Both the position numbers and the translations under genes were made by a program. Shown here piece after piece: positions 54,832-64,000 of a stretch of DNA of 64,000 bases. The notes under the pieces are model-generated. The model saw only the letters and a program-made list of their open reading frames with translations. It was not told the origin of the DNA and ran no database searches. Position 1 is the stretch's first letter. Each line of letters opens with the position of its first letter. The DNA is from Bremia lactucae (Eukaryota; Oomycota; Peronosporomycetes; Peronosporales; Peronosporaceae): contig NC_090620.1 of NCBI RefSeq assembly GCF_004359215.1, positions 527,689 through 591,688 on the forward strand, written 5' to 3'.

Positions 54832-55291
54832 TGTAGCGGAGCTTCCTCGCTCCTAAAGTCAGAGGAAGACTTTCAGACTCACAGAGTCACTAGTTCTATT
54901 GGACTAATGGGTTTACAACTCAGAGAGTCGTACAAGCTATTAAACCTTCAGGAATCCTATATCCTAGGTCAAGGCAACTAGTGCCGAAGAGGATATACCT
55001 TAGAAAGGCTTCTATCTCTTACAGATCAATGCGCAAGCCTTAGGAAGGCACTTAACGCTTTAAGATCAAAGGGAGAACTGCACTTTATTTATTATTTAAT
55101 CTAAACCTTACCCTAGCTAATTTAAAATAGATTTCGGCCGCCAGATTTATATCTGGCGGCGACCACATTTGTTACCCATAATAAATGGAATTTAAGTAAC
55201 TAACTATTTTAATATTAGATAAAAGGGTATTTTACCCATTAAGTAAATGTACCACAACAACGGTTCTCCAACCGATGTGTGCCCCATTACA
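54832..55291 (-). mobile_element. Solo LTR-B (right arm)
   Basis: 460 bp; plus strand reads TGTAGCGGAGC to GTGCCCCATTACA. Counterpart of 42018-42479. Confidence 0.8.
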
Positions 55292-55299
55292 TCCTCCCT

Positions 55300-55757
55300 C
55301 ATCAGACTGTTGACACCGAGTGACAACATTCGCTTCATTTCCTCTTTGAGGTTGGAAATCAAACAGCTAAATGTTCGGTTGTGTTTTTCTTTCCTTTGTC
55401 TCATGACAATTAAGCGTGAGTCACAGACTCTTAGCACCTTCCTCGACGATAAGGGGATGCTGGACTTTGTAAGTCACTCTCCATCAGCCGTGATGTGTAC
55501 AACATGGATGAGACTTGTATGTTTGGTTTTGCCTTTGTTTTAGATTTATTACCTTTGCTGACCCAATTTTCACAGGCCTTTTGACAGCATGATATCTGAT
55601 AGGAGGATCGCTCTTGCAAAGGTTGAGGGGCACAAAAAGGACTGGGTAAATTGATTTTTATTTGTCTTTCCACTTGAATTAAGAGCTGGCACCTGCTATA
55701 CAGACACGCATCACCCTAGCTTTCACAACGAAAGCAGATAGGTCTGAAAAGGATGCT
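55300..55757 (+). pseudogene. pogo/Tigger-like transposase fragment (right copy)
   Basis: Contains IKRESQTLSTFLDD, a shifted NMDETCMFGFAF, VEGHKKDWVN and RITLAFTT-like sequence. Counterpart of 41563-42010, with the same frame breaks. Confidence 0.6.
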
Positions 55758-55759
55758 GG

Positions 55760-56950
55760 AGCAACTTTAGTCAAGAGATTTGCAAATTCTCTTTAGGTTG
55801 CTGGATCAGTAGGGCGTTGCACCCCTACTGATCGCGGCCGTTTTTTTGCGGTTCGTCTAGCTGTTGCGATTTCGCAACAACGTCGGACCCGCGACCGTTG
55901 CTCTTTTTAACATTTGGTCCAAAATTACGTTCAGTACCGCTCGGTACTGTCCGTGGAGCTTTACACTCATGAGCGTGGTGTCCTAAGTTTTGACAGCGAT
56001 TGCATTTCTGCAATTGCTTGTTGTTCGAAAAGCAAGGTTTCTCGCTTTCGACATTAGAGAGGTCCATAGATTCAGGACCTCCCAGTTCGTGTCGTCTTGG
56101 TGGTGATATGATGACGAACTCACTTGAGCCTGTCTCAAGATAAAGCCCTCCTATTCCGCAACGGATATTGCTTCTTCAAGCGTATCCGGTTCCAAGCGGT
56201 ACAGGTGGGTCTTTGCGGGACCATCCGTAAGACCTTGCATGAACACCGTAATCAACGTGTGTTCATGAACTGGGTTGTTTGTGATAAAACTCGGTAAGAG
56301 TCGTATGTGCTGGGCATAAGCGTGAACATCACGCTTGACTTGCTTGAGTTCAAAAGCTCTTTTCAAGCTCTGAACTCAGCCCTAGGCGGTTCAAACGTCT
56401 GTTTGAGCCGGGCTTCAATAGCCCCTAGCGACCCAAAGACATATGGGTCGCGCAACTTAAGGCCTAGTGCCCAAGTTTTGGCACGTCCTGCCAAGTTTGA
56501 CTGAGCAAATGCGACTTGCATTTGCTTGTTCGACGATGTGACGAGCCCTTATGGCATCGTCCAGCTCGACAAACCTTTTAAGAGGGGTCTTATTCGACTC
56601 TCCTATACTTTAAGATGTCAATCTTTAAGGTTACGGGACGACGCGTGTGCGTCATCCCAGGTACAGGGGCCAAATCTGTTGTAACCTCAACAGTTCTGCC
56701 TGTTGAGAGCCTGCTGATTAAGCAAGGCTACCTTCTCCTTCGCCTCGTCAAGCTCATGTTGTATGAACTTGGCGATGACTGAATGGAGGGCATCTCTGTG
56801 CAAACCGGAGAGCATGGCCAAGATGGTATCGTTCCCTACGGTCGAACTTATTCGTTAGACCGCACTTCTTTCTATGTCAGTTGTAAAGGAGTAGCTATCA
56901 CGCGAAACGTGATGCGTATCTCCATTATCATCTAACATGTTCATGTTAAA
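55760..56950 (-). pseudogene. Gypsy family A gag, normal orientation
   Basis: On the minus strand, from the gag start near 56950. Next come a segment like 30714-30433 and a capsid region 56366-56151 (FELKQVKRDVHAYAQHIR, LITVFMQGLTDGPAKTHL). The zinc knuckle CNRCQNLGHHAHEC lies in 56067-55825. It is the best view here of the unrearranged gag order, though broken by stops at about 56150 and in the first 500 bp. Protease and pol are absent, replaced by the palindrome's pogo fragment. Confidence 0.8.
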
Positions 56951-56994
56951 TGATGGAACTGTTGTCCTTGGACGGACTACTAAGTGCTACCAGG

Positions 56995-57423
56995 TGTAAC
57001 GGGGCACTACTGACTTGTACTGTTTCAGTACAAGTCCACTTCGCACTGCCTCAGTCCGACTGGTACTTTACCTACACTAGTACGTGCAGAGGGAGACTCT
57101 CTTTAAAACACTTGCTTAAAAGAGGGTTAAAAGTATACTGTATTTATTATAATTAAGTTCTTCTGCTCTATCTGCTTGATACTAACTTAGTTATAAACTA
57201 ATACAAAACATGTAATAAAAGTCTTATCCGTCTTTTCTTTGCGCGCGTCCAGCGCTGACTGGACCGCGGAGAAAGTAGATATAATGGTCTATATCTATTA
57301 ATGGATAATCTTTTAGAATATTACCATGTAAAGTAATATTTTCCAAATGTTATCTACCTTTACATAATATATTAATTAACAACCTTTAAGTGTTAATTCC
57401 ATCTAACGATACACCCCGTTACA
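56995..57423 (-). mobile_element. 5' LTR of Gypsy family A
   Basis: 429 bp; plus strand TGTAACGGGGCACTACTG to CACCCCGTTACA. On the minus strand it is followed by CC and the primer-binding site TGGTAGCACTTAG (56992 downward), then gag. This fixes the family A orientation. Confidence 0.85.
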
Positions 57424-57425
57424 CT

Positions 57426-57464
57426 AGTACTGTTGTCAGTACTAGCAAAAGGTGCCCCGTTACA
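57426..57464 (-). mobile_element. LTR-D end fragment
   Basis: 39 bp reading GGTGCCCCGTTACA at its right end, with the CTAGTACTG..CAGTACTAG hairpin of LTR-D. Only this terminal piece remains, directly beside LTR-A. Confidence 0.5.
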
Positions 57465-57598
57465 CTACCTATTCCAAGATAATCATCAAAATGTCACTTT
57501 TGGCTAGCTTTTTACGACATTTAAGTTTTTGTTGCTCACACAGCTAATAAACAAAAACAATTTTCTGAAAAAAAAGATAAGAAAATGACATGGTTACG

Positions 57599-58678
57599 TC
57601 AATATTGATTTGCATCCATAGGGGCGCCAAACTCCTGTGTCCAGTACGTGTTGAACTCCTTACAAGTACTGCTTAAGGACAAGGCGAAGCCAACATTGAC
57701 TACATCGTCTTTCAGTATGTTCATCCTGTGGCCTTCAGAATTCCACCAAGACGTCATGACAGACGCTACGTCAGGTTGGCCTGCTGCGACATTCTCAGCA
57801 ACAACTGACCATTCATATCCTTGAGCTGATATTCGATCGGAAGATTTTGAGCCATCCGAACCGTCGTGCGACATTTTACACTGTGAAGCCTGGTCTTGTG
57901 AATGAACGTAGGCAGCAGACATGAGGCGAGAGTCAATGGTCAATGAGGCACGTCCATTTTGACTGCGATATGCATTAATTGAGGCCAGCATTTCCGACGT
58001 CTCGACCTCTGTAAGGCCGTAAGTTGAAGACATGAGTCCAGACTTTTGCGGCGGAGGCGAAAACGGACTTGGCACAGGAGCCAAAGCCACCGGAGCCTGA
58101 TCCACCCAAGCCACCGGAGCTGGAGCTACCGGAGCAGGAGCTGTGACAGTTGGCAGCTGAAAGGTCAGATCTGTTTGAGGTGACTTATTGACGCTCCCAA
58201 AACTGGAGTACGATGACCAGGAGGAGGAAAAGTTAGGACCTGTCTTTACATAGCCACTCTTATAGTTTTGTTTGTCACTCAATAGCTCGAAATTTTCCTT
58301 CTTTTCTTGGTTGACATTTTGGTCGATAAATTGCATCAAATGTTTCGCTGTCGAGTCAAAGTTTGAGTCTGAGAATCGGCCGATAATATAACCGCAATTT
58401 GCGCCCCACGATTGTGAGGTAGAGGCTGTTTGACCATTCTTAAGCCAGCAAGTGCCACCATTGGCTTGCGTCCAGGTCCAGTGAGTGCAATCTGCAGTGT
58501 CGGTACAATAATCTCCGCAAACGTCCGGAATTCCGGAGATCGACTTAATGTCATTGCCGTAGAGATCGCAGTTGTTTTGCCACATTACGCGGCCTTGACT
58601 ACCGACATGAAATGGTGAGGAAGCTACTAATACTGCGACGACACCAGTCGACAGCACAACTATAAAGGCATGATACAT
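57599..58678 (-). CDS. Secreted protein with PAN/Apple and CAP (SCP/PR-1) domains
   Basis: Single-exon 359-aa product. Residues 1-~21 form a signal peptide (FIVVLSTGVVAVLVASS). Residues ~35-100 are PAN/Apple-like, with six Cys (37, 54, 58, 64, 77, 95) and THWTWTQANGGTCWLKNG. A Ser-rich and Pro/Ala/Val-repeat linker runs to ~215. A CAP domain fills 225-355 with MLASINAYRS, HSQDQASQCKMSH, AENVAAG, WWNSEGHRMNIL and YWTQEFGA, which hold the usual His and Glu positions. CAP proteins bind sterols or lipids in several systems, and PAN domains bind proteins or carbohydrates, so an extracellular adhesive or host-interface role is likely but unproven. Divergent from the membrane-protein gene at 58956 with a shared 277-bp promoter region. 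Confidence 0.88.
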   Translation of the reverse strand: MYHAFIVVLSTGVVAVLVASSPFHVGSQGRVMWQNNCDLYGNDIKSISGIPDVCGDYCTDTADCTHWTWTQANGGTCWLKNGQTASTSQSWGANCGYIIGRFSDSNFDSTAKHLMQFIDQNVNQEKKENFELLSDKQNYKSGYVKTGPNFSSSWSSYSSFGSVNKSPQTDLTFQLPTVTAPAPVAPAPVAWVDQAPVALAPVPSPFSPPPQKSGLMSSTYGLTEVETSEMLASINAYRSQNGRASLTIDSRLMSAAYVHSQDQASQCKMSHDGSDGSKSSDRISAQGYEWSVVAENVAAGQPDVASVMTSWWNSEGHRMNILKDDVVNVGFALSLSSTCKEFNTYWTQEFGAPMDANQY

Positions 58679-58955
58679 GACTGCGGGATGTCAATCGGAA
58701 TGCTGGTGCTGACGAATAGGAAAATGAGTATATGCTGCCAAATATGTCGACATATTCTGACTCTACGCCGATCGCCATTATATAATCTTCCCCTCTCGCC
58801 ACATGTTCTGGCCTTTTTTGTGCTGCAGAGACGTCGCGTCACCGCATGCCTGCCATTAGTATGCTAACAAGAAACTGGCTTTTACCAAAAATTTGCATAG
58901 ATTTTGGTGGTGACATGTCGCGCCAAACAATTGAGCATTTAAAATCTTCGCGAGT

Positions 58956-59600
58956 ATGGCAATCGTATGTCAATTCACGCGGGTACTAGTGTTTCTTATA
59001 CTAAACTATGTGCTTGCATCCACGGGATTCATAGTGGTCGTTTTTGGTGTCGCGTTTTCACTTGGGTCGCTTGCACTCTGCTGTGTGGGCGTTGTGGTGT
59101 TCCAAGGGTTATTGTATCTGGCGCCAATGCTTGCTCAGCTCGACGTGATGCTACACAATTTTGTAGAGCCCGTTAAGAATCAGCTGTACGGTCACATTCC
59201 GCAGTACGTTGAAAGCGGTTCGAATGCTCGGCCTTCAATCGCTGTGCTCCTATACTTCAGTACAGCAAAGCTTGGTGTTGGCGTGTTAAGCGCCATAATT
59301 GTTATCATTCCGTTTTCAATGCCAATTCATGCGCTTGCGTCTCCAGTCTTTCGAGCCGAGTATTTCAGCAGAGGCTGGCTCGATTTTTGGGCTTTTTTGG
59401 TAGTGGCCACCGCTTTGATGACAGGCGCGATCGTCGCAATGCCCCATTTGGCACGACTCTCGTGCGTGACTACGCGTTTATTGTGTCGCGAAATCTTTCC
59501 ATCAATGTATACGCGTGAATACTTGTCGTCCGAACCTCTGGACACTTACTACGGCTTTTTCGACGACCGCACTGGTACTACAAAGCCTGACAATCTGTAA
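58956..59600 (+). CDS. Multi-pass membrane protein of unknown function
   Basis: 214 aa, single exon. About four to five hydrophobic segments: residues 5-35, 36-60, ~95-130, and ~140-165. The loops and C-terminal tail (YGFFDDRTGTTKPDNL) are hydrophilic. No recognised family. Codon use and absence of repeats look like a host gene. It stands head-to-head with the PAN/CAP gene, so the two might be co-regulated. Confidence 0.65.
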   Translation: MAIVCQFTRVLVFLILNYVLASTGFIVVVFGVAFSLGSLALCCVGVVVFQGLLYLAPMLAQLDVMLHNFVEPVKNQLYGHIPQYVESGSNARPSIAVLLYFSTAKLGVGVLSAIIVIIPFSMPIHALASPVFRAEYFSRGWLDFWAFLVVATALMTGAIVAMPHLARLSCVTTRLLCREIFPSMYTREYLSSEPLDTYYGFFDDRTGTTKPDNL

Positions 59601-60866
59601 TCTTTCGCCGTTCTGCAAAATTTTCTAGCAATTAAGAACTTTGTGACGCGGCGTGTGATTGCAGCTTAATTTTTAATTACGCTTAACTAAATTATATGAT
59701 ATCACTTTTTGCCGCAACAAGATGAACGTCAATTGAGAAGAATACCTACATCTGGAATCGCCGATTCAGGTGATAACAATGTCTCTTCACGCAATTCAAT
59801 TAGTACACCGTTAATTAAGCGATAGCTTCATAATTTGTGCAGGGTTTGAAGCGTGGTGGCTCCTTTCAAGGAGACCTGCTGGGCATTTTTAAAGAGGGGT
59901 TGAGGTGGGCGTAAAATACCCGTCTCATCTACTTTCATTGTCATTGCATCATCCTTCGCTTTGTTATGGATAGTAGCAGATGCAATGCATCGTCAATCTA
60001 AGCTGCATTTACAACAGACGAAGTTCGCCTTTACTGTCAAATACAAGTTGACCCCCTTCCAGACGTTCAGGAAGAGAGAAGTACGCGCCAAAGGTAAAGA
60101 CCATTCCTTATTGTAAAAATAAATTTCTACATTTTGCATTTGCCATTTCTAAATTTGCGGCTGCACACAACGTAAGGTAGCCACTAACTTCAATCCGTCC
60201 AAATTGCCGTCTTCAGAATTAAAATTAAGGCGCATCGAGTGTCATTATCAATTGGATTGCACTAGGCCCCCTAGATTCAAGGATGACGCTTTGATCTAAA
60301 GAATACACATTTCGCATCAAAGATTGTTTTGAGTGCAGAAAATTTGTTTACGCGCCAGCAGTCCCAAGCGATCGCGTGAAGTCGAGATATTCTATGGTCT
60401 TCATCGTGATCCCAGTTGTGCGTTACCCGACAAAATTTGTGCAAAAGGCCAAAGCGTTTACGAAGTCTCAATTTAGAACGACGATGATTGAGGCGGAAAT
60501 GGAACAAACAAGGCGCTCCTGCAGTCTTACGCGGCTTTTAAAAATGTATGGATTGTAAGAGTTGGCCGGCATAGATATTATTGGTTGGAAGGCGGTCATT
60601 CTTGTATGAGCCAAACATATTTCTGACGAGACATTTGTCATCAACAAAAGCTTAAACTAAATGTATCGAGGAAACACTTTAACGCAAAATTTGTCGCAGC
60701 GAAATCTGGGCGCATTAACTTTCTTGACTCGCCAGCTGAAGGGACGTCAAAGAAAAAAGCTTTTCTACCTAAGGAAGAATCACAATTAAGCAAGGGTAGT
60801 GTCCTATGCTAATAAAGGAACATCTTTGCTTCCTTGCTTGTCAAAGTAACGTGTATTTCGCCGCAC
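59601..60866. other. Intergenic region, no supported gene
   Basis: About 1.27 kb between two convergent genes. Only short frames, e.g. 60376-60558, without recognisable features. No transposon ends seen. Confidence 0.5.
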
Positions 60867-63800
60867 TTATTTAAGCAATTCTACTGCATTAAGGATGGCT
60901 TGAAGGAGCTGCGAAGCAATTTCCTTTACCAAAATCATGCTGTTCTCATCTTGTGCCAATGCGTACACAATAGGCTGGAGATTGTACTGAATAAGAAACT
61001 GAGTCGGTGAAGTATGTGATTCAAAGAGGCTTTTAAGCATCTTAAGCAAACTCTTGCGCACAATTGCCTTTGGAATAAGTTGCAACCGCTTAACAATCTC
61101 GGTCACAAACAAACCGCTGTGTCCGAGAGCTTGGTTAAGCCGCACAGAGCGACTCAACATCTCCAATAGCGGCTCCAGCAAGTTTTCAAGTTCAGTGTCA
61201 AGAGCGCTAGAAAAGCAGATAACGAGCTTCATCAAATTGTCCGGGATAAGCAGTACGTTTTCCATTTTCACCGTGTCATGAATGAGCCAGACACTGATGG
61301 ACTTAATCGCATCAATCTGCCAATACTTATCTTCCAATAATGCTAAAAAGAGCGTCACGCTATCAGAGATCCACAGATGAGCTCGTGCTGTAGGCGACGC
61401 GTGAGCCAAGTCACACAGAATTGGAAGTGCAAATTGCTTAAGGGGGCTAGAATTTCGAACGACCTTAATAAGAGACGGAATGACCCCAGCTTGCGCTGCA
61501 TGAGTTTGCCGATTTCGATTAATTCGGCACAGATAAAACATAGACTGTAGCACAATATTTTCAACTTCTTTCCGCTTCACATCTGAGGTATAAGAATTTT
61601 TCGCCTCTTGCTCGCTCAGCAGACGAACAAGAGTTGAGATTGCTCCAGCACGATCCAATTTTTCTAGTGTCAACGGCTCCATGCTTAAGTTTCGAATGCA
61701 CTTGAGTATCTTTATCATGGCTGAAACATATTCATCTGAGTGGCATAATCGTGGCGATGTTTGTCTGCTGCTCAACGCATCCTCTCTTTCGTAGATATGA
61801 GGCACAGTAGGGTGAATCGCTTTCAGTAGTCCTTTAATAACAGCATCAGCACACATATGCTCTTTGACCACAGTATCCCCTCGCGAAAAAAGAACGAAAA
61901 TATCACACGTCGTGTGCAACTCCTTCATTGTCCATGATTTCACCGCTTTATGCGCTTTTGGGTCTGTTTTCACGTGCTTCACACTGTCTTCATTGATACT
62001 TTTCTCGCTTGCCAATAGCGAGCTAACGATTACGGAAAAAACAAGAACAAACTTTTTCAATAGTCCCGCTTTAACAAATAGGCGGCAGATATCGTTCTTC
62101 GGGATGGTTTGGATGCTAAACACGCTGAATATTCCATCTAATGCAATGTGAACGAGATCCACATCGTGGCCAGGAAGAGGAGGCTTTTCTTTAAGCGACA
62201 AAAAGTCCACCAACACTGGCAATCCACCACATGCAATAAACATTTGTAATGTTAAGGAGCTTGTCTTGCAACACTGTCGGACAAACTTGGCTGCCTCCAT
62301 CCGCACAGCAGTCGAAAAGTAGCTATTTTTTGGGCTACACCCTTTCTCCCTTTGATCCAGCGTGTAGCATGAATTCTGCTGCTTCGTGAGCTTAATGATC
62401 ACTGGCACAAGACCAACAAGCGCCAAATTTTCTTGGAATCTTTTGTTACCCTCAACAATCTGTTAACACAGATTCGCCATAGTACGGTCAGATTCCGTTC
62501 AGATACTTAAAAAATCGATACTTACGATATTTATCACTCTAAGTACTGCGTGGAGCACATCCATCTTTTTGATTTCCAAAGCCTCCATAATGTTGGGTAC
62601 CACACCGCCTTGTGACATTAAATCTCGCCTTAGCGTCACATTCTGGTCAAATAATTCTTCCTACGCAACGATTACAAGTACAACATGCCCAATGAAACCG
62701 CATAACTCAAACAATACAATTAGTGACATGACAGCGCACCAAGTTATTGCAGGCATCCAGAATAACTTGGTCGTCCCTGCTCGGGCCCAAAAGCGACAGT
62801 AACTCGACCACTCGAGTAGTTGCCTTTTGATTCGTGTCGCGTGCAGTCGAATAATCGAAATCAAGTTCGTCGTCTAAAAACTGATCGAGCCTGGTACCAC
62901 CGGAGGAAGACCCTGCATGGCTACCAAGACCGCCACCACCGCGAAACATCAAACCTTCGTCTTGGTCTTCCGCAGACTCGAGGCCGTTGTCGTTGTCTTC
63001 CTTATATTTGCGATATAACCTCTTAACTGCAGAAAGTGGTTGCATCTCTGAAGCCTGTCGCTGCTTTGCAGCCGCTAGTACGAGTTGATTTTCGTCAATA
63101 TCGTCATACAAAAGGTCTTCGTCCGGATCTTCAGCAAATCGCTGGAGCTGCGCAAGGCGGCTCTGAGCAGGAATTATTGACGACTGATCCCACAACGTGA
63201 AATCTTCTTTTTTGGTCGATTTTGAGCTCGTATCGTCGTTACCTAGAGCCTCATCATTCCAAACATTATCATCAAAAAGTGCAGTAGCATCTTCCTTAGA
63301 AAGCTGGAAATTTTGCAAGCTCAAAGACGGTCCGACTGGAGCCCTGTCACTTATTCGGCTTTCTTGCTCTTCTAACAAGCACATCGAGAGTTTTGAATTC
63401 ATATGAAACACATCGTCCCAATTTTCTATGTCTTCGTCAAGCTGCTTGGTTGCCGTGCCCAAAATGCGCGAGACTTTGCCAGCATTTGCTATCGGTGCAA
63501 CGTCTGTGGTAGACGAGCTAGTCTCGTAAAGTCTAATCGTGTTCAGGACAGCATCGCGATCATTAGAAGACGTGACACTTTCTGCCACAAGTTGTGTGCT
63601 TTCTTCGACCTTAATTTTTGGAATTTGTGCAATCCACGGATGAACAAGAAGTTCCTCTGCCGAAGCTCGTAGTCGAGGTTCTTTCATAAAGCACTTCATA
63701 ATGAAATCATGTAGAGCCTATGAAAAAAAGAGATATCAGATATCAGCAAGGCAAACGCCCAATTTCAGCAAAGCTTTATACCGAAGACATGCGCTGCGGA

Positions 63801-64000
63801 AGCGGTGGGTGATCTTCTTGAACAATACGAAAGAGTGCTGCCATGGGCGCCAAGTCAAAGTACGGCGGCTTCGTCGTCAGGAGCTCAATAATTGTACAGC
63901 CCACACTCCAAATATCCGACGCAGATGACCAGCCGGCCATCTCAATAACTTCTGGTGCCACTGCAGATACAAATAAGACGTAAGTAAGAGCCCACTGTGT
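60867..64000 (-). CDS. MAP3K-epsilon / Cdc7 (septation-type) kinase with ARM-repeat tail, N-terminus outside window
   Basis: Minus-strand exons 63960-63782, 63717-62740, 62660-62526 and 62459-60867 with in-phase GT-AG introns; more exons lie beyond 64000. The first carries [21 protein letters not shown] and [15 protein letters not shown] (kinase subdomains VIII-X). The next gives [20 protein letters not shown], then a long acidic linker. The C-terminal ~600 residues are ARM/HEAT-like helices, including [20 protein letters not shown] and GLPVLVDFL, the signature region of plant MAP3K-epsilon and fungal Cdc7/SepH kinases. These work with a small GTPase in cytokinesis or septation signalling. 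About 960 residues are seen. Catalytic loop and DFG are outside. Confidence 0.88.

Larger units (their letters stand above)
50956..55757. repeat. Right arm of the older ~4.8 kb inverted duplication
   Basis: Partner of 41560-46400 in reverse complement, with the same nested insertions, including LTR-D with its target duplication. Confidence 0.85.

Noticed and set aside
41560..55757. The large palindrome as terminal repeats of one giant DNA transposon
   Set aside because: The arms contain independent nested insertions (LTR-A, B, D, MITE, MULE, pogo) and no transposase common to both ends. The inner turn is an LTR-C fold-back, so a duplication is the simpler reading.
60376..60558. 60-residue frame between the membrane protein and MAP3K genes
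   Set aside because: Short, low information, no recognisable motif; likely chance.
1..64000. tRNA or rRNA genes
   Set aside because: No tRNA-like arms with anticodon context and no rRNA-like stretch were recognised by eye; a covariance-model scan would be needed to be sure.

Overview
The window looks like a draft-assembly contig from a plant-associated oomycete (Peronosporales: Phytophthora or downy-mildew type; I cannot fix the genus). The reasons are a seven-helix receptor fused to a TKL kinase, a secreted PAN/CAP protein, short GT-AG introns of about 45-80 bp, and dense nesting of Ty3/Gypsy, LINE, MULE and pogo-like elements. Two N gaps (6808-6907 and 34529-35227) are present.

Layout. 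1-6807: 3' part of an RBR ubiquitin ligase, a complete nine-exon WEE1-type kinase, a solo LTR and a truncated Gypsy element (family B). 7321-9400: an intact GPCR-TKL receptor kinase. 9.7-30.7 kb: a transposon yard with pogo fragments, Gypsy family A, a LINE broken by a chromodomain-Gypsy fragment, and a rearranged Gypsy A/D mosaic. 30489-37296: a near-identical inverted copy of 1-6807, carrying Gypsy B, the 5' part of WEE1 and the RBR gene. 37676-38343: a small Tim17-like membrane protein. 39.3-57.5 kb: more nested elements, dominated by an older, diverged palindrome (41560-46400 against 50956-55757) holding MULE, pogo, MITE and LTR copies. 57.6-64 kb: host genes again, namely a secreted PAN+CAP protein, a multi-pass membrane protein and a MAP3K-epsilon/Cdc7-like kinase with an ARM-repeat tail, cut by the window end.

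Four LTR families recur and are named here A (ends CCCCGTTACA), B (starts TGTAATGGGGCACAC), C (starts TGTAACGGGCTAAGG) and D (starts TGTAACGGGGCACC). Family A and B elements share a primer-binding site TGGTAGCAC, like the end of an initiator tRNA-Met.

Three observations stand out. (1) The LTRs and coding parts of families A and D, and less so B and C, are packed with short perfect inverted repeats, often one every 30-60 bp, which the host genes here lack to the eye. (2) Rearrangement breakpoints in these elements (two internal inversions at 27.6-30.4 kb and the head-to-head LTR-C junction at 50.95 kb) fall in such hairpins, suggesting hairpin-driven template switching. (3) Three Gypsy families (A, C, D) carry a roughly 0.5-1.4 kb reading frame in antisense between the end of pol and the 3' LTR. 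The host kinases (WEE1, MAP3K-epsilon/Cdc7, GPCR-TKL) fit cell-cycle, septation and signalling roles, but nothing in the sequence ties them into one pathway.
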